DNA of 8,676 nt, taken from the NCBI GenBank assembly GCA_041164825.1, contig JBEAOO010000082.1, forward strand, positions 1-8,676, in the 5' to 3' direction. Below are positions 6,304 through 8,676 of the stretch, piece after piece. A model generated the notes under the pieces. It was not told where the DNA came from and ran no database searches. It was given only the letters and a program-made list of their open reading frames with translations. How positions within the stretch are numbered: the first letter of the stretch is position 1; every line of letters begins with the position of its first letter. Both the position numbers and the translations under genes were made by a program. This DNA is from JBEAOO01 sp041164825. Lineage in GTDB: Bacteria > Pseudomonadota > Gammaproteobacteria > Burkholderiales > Burkholderiaceae_C.

Positions 6304-6891
6304 ATGAGCAACGCACTATTCCCCACGCTGCCCGGCTTGGCCTGGGATGTCCGGCGCATCCCTGTGCACAGCACCACCGTCAAGACGGCAGTGAGCGGAC
6401 GCGAATACCGCGCCCGCAACATGGCTGCACCCACCTACCTCTACAAACTCAGCTATGAGTTTTTGCGTGCTGATGCGAGCGACGAACTCAACACGCTGCT
6501 GGGCTTTTACAACCGCCACGGCGGCCAGTTCGACGACTGGCTGTTTGACGACCCCGACGACCGCCTCGTGCAAGACCAAGTGTTTGCCGTGGCCGATGGC
6601 GCCAGCCAGCGCTACCAGCTCGTGCGTACCCAGGGCGGCAACACCGAGCCGGTGTACGCCCCGGCGGGCATACCCACCGTCATCGTCAATGGTGTGGCCA
6701 CCACGGCATTCACGCTCGCGGCCAACGGTGTGATCGTGTTCAACGCCCCGCCCACTGCCGGCGCGGTGCTCAAGTGGGCCGGCTACTTCTACTGGCGCTG
6801 CCGCTTCACCACCGACCAGCTTGAGTTCAGCAAGTTCTTGCACCAGCTCTGGACGGCCAAGTCCGTCGAATTCAAAACCATCAAGCCCTGA
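6304..6891 (+). CDS. DUF2460 distal tail protein (195 aa)
   Basis: Belongs to the DUF2460 / TIGR02217 family, whose Rhodobacter gene transfer agent member is the distal tail ring between tube and baseplate. Motifs in order are FPTLPGLAWDV (residues 6-16), VSGREYR (30-36), a Y..L.YEFLRA strand (47-56), LGFYNRHGGQFDDWLFDDPDD (66-86), QRYQLVRTQGG (102-112) with EPV just after, and FYWRCRF (162-168) near the end. Length is normal for the family and the first motif sits right after the chosen ATG. It follows the tape measure gene by 7 bases and precedes the hub by 3, occupying the place of lambda M. There is no clear ribosome site, so translational coupling is likely. Confidence 0.88.
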   Translation: MSNALFPTLPGLAWDVRRIPVHSTTVKTAVSGREYRARNMAAPTYLYKLSYEFLRADASDELNTLLGFYNRHGGQFDDWLFDDPDDRLVQDQVFAVADGASQRYQLVRTQGGNTEPVYAPAGIPTVIVNGVATTAFTLAANGVIVFNAPPTAGAVLKWAGYFYWRCRFTTDQLEFSKFLHQLWTAKSVEFKTIKP

Positions 6892-6894
6892 CCC

Positions 6895-7911
6895 ATGCTG
6901 ACACCATTTTGGGAATCCGCGCCTGGCGCGCTGCTGGCCCTGCTCACCGGCATCGACCCCACCAAGCTGTGCATGGTGGACCTCTACACCATCACCCTCG
7001 CTGGCGGCCAGGTGCTGCGCTACACCGGGGGCGATGTGCCCATCATGCTGGGGGCGAGCAGCGGCGGCCCTGTCACGCTCACCGGCGACCGCCCGGACAT
7101 CCGCCGCGGCCGCTGGCGGCTCACGGCATTAGGCGGTAATGGCAGCAACGATGGAGGCAGCGGCGGCGGCAGTGGTGCCGGCAGCGTGGGCGCTGGCGGC
7201 ACGTGGCTGGTCGGGCCCATCATCCAGCGCGGCCGCATCAAAGTCGCCATCGGCATCAGCGTCGACGGCCTGCAGTTGCGCATCAGCGCCACGCCCGATG
7301 TCACGGTCAATGGCATGTCGTTCATCGCATTCATCGCGCAGGGCGGCTTTCGTGGTGCGCGCGTCACGGTGGAGCGCTTGTTTTGCGATGCAGCGGGCAT
7401 GCCCGTGGGCACGATCGTGCGCTTTACGGGTGCCTGGGCCGAGGCCACCGGCGGCCGACACGAAAAATCCGTCACGATCGAGAGCGACACCGCCAAGCTC
7501 AACACCATGATCCCCGGCGAGGTCTATCAGACCGGCTGCAAAAACAGCTTGTTCGATGCGCGCTGCGGCCTCACCAAATCGGTTTACACCCGTGTGGGTG
7601 CAGCCACCACGGCCAGCACCAACCGCACGGCCTTTACCGGCAACGTGTCGATGGGCACCGACTGGTATGCGCGCGGCGTGCTCACCATGACCTCGGGCGC
7701 CAATGCTGGCGTCTCGCGCACCGTGCGCAGCAACAGCCCGCTCGGCCTGGTGGTAACGGCGCCCTTCCCGTTCGATGTGGCGGTGGGCGACACGTTCACG
7801 CTGATCCCCGGTTGCGACAAGACGCAGGCGACCTGCCTCAACAAGTTCAGCAACGGCCCGTTGCGGTTCCGCGGCGAGCCGTACATCCCTGCGCCGTCCA
7901 CCATCACCTGA
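6895..7911 (+). CDS. DUF2163 / BR0599 tail hub protein with four-Cys C-terminal domain (338 aa)
   Basis: Likely trimeric hub at the tail tip, equivalent in place and C-terminal domain to lambda gpL. The N-terminal DUF2163 domain shows DLYTITLAGGQVLRYTGGD (residues 29-47) and VGPIIQRGRIKVAIGISVDG (106-125). The C-terminal BR0599 domain contains GCKNSLFDARCG with C215 and C224, then a strand-rich stretch, IPGCDKTQATCLNKF with C307 and C314, and the usual ending FRGEPYIPAP. By analogy with gpL these four Cys may hold an iron-sulphur cluster. Residues about 54-102 form an extra region ending in a Gly/Ser-rich stretch (80-102), which contains a rare TTA leucine codon just before it (7129-7131). 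The start follows the previous stop by 3 bases without a ribosome site; the downstream gene starts 4 bases after its stop. Confidence 0.88.
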   Translation: MLTPFWESAPGALLALLTGIDPTKLCMVDLYTITLAGGQVLRYTGGDVPIMLGASSGGPVTLTGDRPDIRRGRWRLTALGGNGSNDGGSGGGSGAGSVGAGGTWLVGPIIQRGRIKVAIGISVDGLQLRISATPDVTVNGMSFIAFIAQGGFRGARVTVERLFCDAAGMPVGTIVRFTGAWAEATGGRHEKSVTIESDTAKLNTMIPGEVYQTGCKNSLFDARCGLTKSVYTRVGAATTASTNRTAFTGNVSMGTDWYARGVLTMTSGANAGVSRTVRSNSPLGLVVTAPFPFDVAVGDTFTLIPGCDKTQATCLNKFSNGPLRFRGEPYIPAPSTIT

Positions 7912-7915
7912 CTCC

Positions 7916-8359
7916 ATGACGCACGAGCAACAACGATCCGCTGTCGCTGCGGAGGCCCTGTCGTGGCTGGGCACCGGCTACCACCACCACGGCCGCATCA
8001 AAGGCGTGGGCGTGGACTGCCTGATGCTGCTGGCCGAGGTGTATGAGCGCGCCGGTGTGGTGCCCCACATCGACCCCGGCGAGTACCCCACCGACTGGCA
8101 CCTGCACCGCAGCGAAGAACTGTACCTGGCAGGCCTGGAGCGCCACACGCGCGAAGTGCAGACGCCCGCACTCGGCGACATCTGCATGTTCCGTTTTGGC
8201 CGCTGCTACAGCCACGGCGGCATCGTCGTGCAAGCCGGCAGCGACCCCACCGTGGCGCACGCCTACATCAACCGAGGCGTGATCTTGAGCCGCCTCAGCG
8301 AAGACCCCCTCAACGCGCGCGCCATGCGCGCCTTTACCCCCTGGAGCCCAGCAGCATGA
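7916..8359 (+). CDS. NlpC/P60-type tail peptidase (147 aa)
   Basis: A phage-type NlpC/P60 cysteine peptidase (TIGR02219-like) expected to cut peptidoglycan stem peptides at infection or to assist tip assembly, in the place of lambda K. The catalytic Cys is C35 in GVGVDCLMLL, within the usual hydrophobic helix. The His is H100 in CYSHGGIVV, and the third polar residue is probably H115 in VAHAYINRG. LGDICMFRFG (86-95) is the standard strand before the His. Length is typical for the single-domain form; the lambda N-terminal metalloprotease (Mov34/JAMM) domain of gpK is absent. The start is 4 bases after the hub stop and the stop overlaps the next start as ATGA. Confidence 0.9.
   Translation: MTHEQQRSAVAAEALSWLGTGYHHHGRIKGVGVDCLMLLAEVYERAGVVPHIDPGEYPTDWHLHRSEELYLAGLERHTREVQTPALGDICMFRFGRCYSHGGIVVQAGSDPTVAHAYINRGVILSRLSEDPLNARAMRAFTPWSPAA
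8343..8346 (+). promoter_or_regulatory. Shine-Dalgarno for the tip protein gene
   Basis: GGAG with a 9-base spacer to the ATG at 8356, located within the end of the peptidase gene. It supports the start of the truncated last gene. Confidence 0.55.
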
Positions 8360-8676
8360 GCGGCGGCACGATCAGCACCAGCGAAACGCGCATCGAAGCG
8401 CTGCAGCTGCAAAGCAGCGCCTATGGCGTCACCGTGGCCTACACGGCCGGCATGCCGCGCATCCCCGGCAACATGGTGTGGTACGGCGGCTTCAAGGCCG
8501 TGCCCCACACCACCACCCAGAGCGCGGGCGGCAAGGGTGGTGGCGTCAAAACGCAGGCCACCACCTACACCTACAGCGCCAGCGTGATGATGTCGCTCGG
8601 CCACGGCCCGGTGGGCGGCGGCATGCTGGTCAAGCGCATCTTCAAGGGCAAGTCCATTTTCGGCGTGGACGACAAA
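8356..8676 (+). CDS. Tail tip / host-recognition protein, N-terminus only
   Basis: The ATG overlaps the peptidase stop (ATGA, 8356-8359), and the frame stays open for 107 codons to the window end. The visible sequence shows ALQLQSSAYGVTVAYTAG, MPRIPGNMVWYGGFKAV, a GGKGGGVKT motif, and TYTYSASVMMSLGHGPVGGG. This Q.S.YG...... R.PGN.VWYG, GGKGGG, then TY.Y..S....GHGPVGG pattern is the N-terminus of large tail proteins that follow NlpC/P60 genes, related to the Rhodobacter gene transfer agent tip protein and, in position, to lambda J. Such proteins usually exceed 1000 residues and carry the receptor-binding part at the far end, which is not in the window. Confidence 0.85.
   Translation, partial: MSGGTISTSETRIEALQLQSSAYGVTVAYTAGMPRIPGNMVWYGGFKAVPHTTTQSAGGKGGGVKTQATTYTYSASVMMSLGHGPVGGGMLVKRIFKGKSIFGVDDK

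Noticed and set aside
4899..6434. 511-codon open frame on the minus strand opposite the tape measure gene
   Set aside because: It is antisense to a clear tape measure coding sequence with strong G/C third positions, which produce long open antisense frames. The predicted protein is Gly/Ala/Val/Asp-rich without recognisable motifs, and no ribosome site supports it.
7203..7919. 238-codon + strand frame inside the hub gene
   Set aside because: The translation is dominated by His, Arg and Ala, typical of an out-of-frame reading of GC-rich coding DNA; the DUF2163/BR0599 motifs lie in the other frame.
1..8676. Search for CRISPR arrays, tRNAs, insertion sequences, attachment sites, cargo or defence genes
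   Set aside because: No regularly spaced repeats, tRNA-like cloverleaf, transposase, integrase or inserted gene of foreign type was seen. Every gene fits the morphogenesis chain and there is no room for a cargo gene.

Overview
The window is a block of virion morphogenesis genes from a siphovirus-type phage or prophage. All genes are on the + strand and tightly packed: the only non-coding gap over 100 bases is 1087-1195, and many neighbours overlap or lie 4-9 bases apart. The DNA is GC-rich with mostly G/C third codon positions. The protein families resemble those of phages of beta-proteobacteria such as Burkholderiales. That host assignment is an inference from composition and family resemblance. 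No integrase, attachment site, host gene, tRNA or packaging gene is present, so prophage and free phage cannot be told apart.

Layout. Head: the C-terminal part of an HK97-type major capsid protein (1-1086, cut by the left edge), followed by a strong intrinsic terminator (1130-1168). Head-tail junction: two small uncharacterised genes (1196-1459 and 1465-1653, the second easily missed inside a longer false ORF), a lambda FII-like head-tail joining protein (1662-1946) and a gpU-like tail terminator (1951-2403). Tail shaft: the tail tube protein (2441-3193), the tail assembly chaperone pair G/GT (3190-3887) and the tape measure protein (3897-6296). Tail tip: a DUF2460 distal tail protein (6304-6891), a DUF2163/BR0599 hub with four cysteines placed like the Fe-S ligands of lambda gpL (6895-7911), an NlpC/P60 peptidase (7916-8359) and the N-terminus of a large tip/host-recognition protein (8356 to the right edge).

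How the parts work together. The capsid shell is joined through the FII-like and terminator proteins to a tube polymerised around the tape measure. The G and GT chaperones hold the tape measure during assembly. The DUF2460/DUF2163/NlpC-P60/tip group caps the tail and gives it wall-degrading and receptor-binding functions. The order follows lambda (FII-U-V-G/T-H-M-L-K-J), but the tip proteins are of the type found in the Rhodobacter gene transfer agent.

The clearest non-obvious signal is a programmed -1 frameshift site: GGGAAAC at 3519-3525, in exact zero-frame phase, with a hairpin starting 7 bases downstream. It joins the G frame to the T frame. Other points of interest are the terminator inside the structural operon, a sharp codon-usage change within the tape measure gene, and a Gly-rich insertion in the hub. 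I found no defence, regulatory or otherwise undescribed system. The window is a fairly conventional, well-organised tail module.
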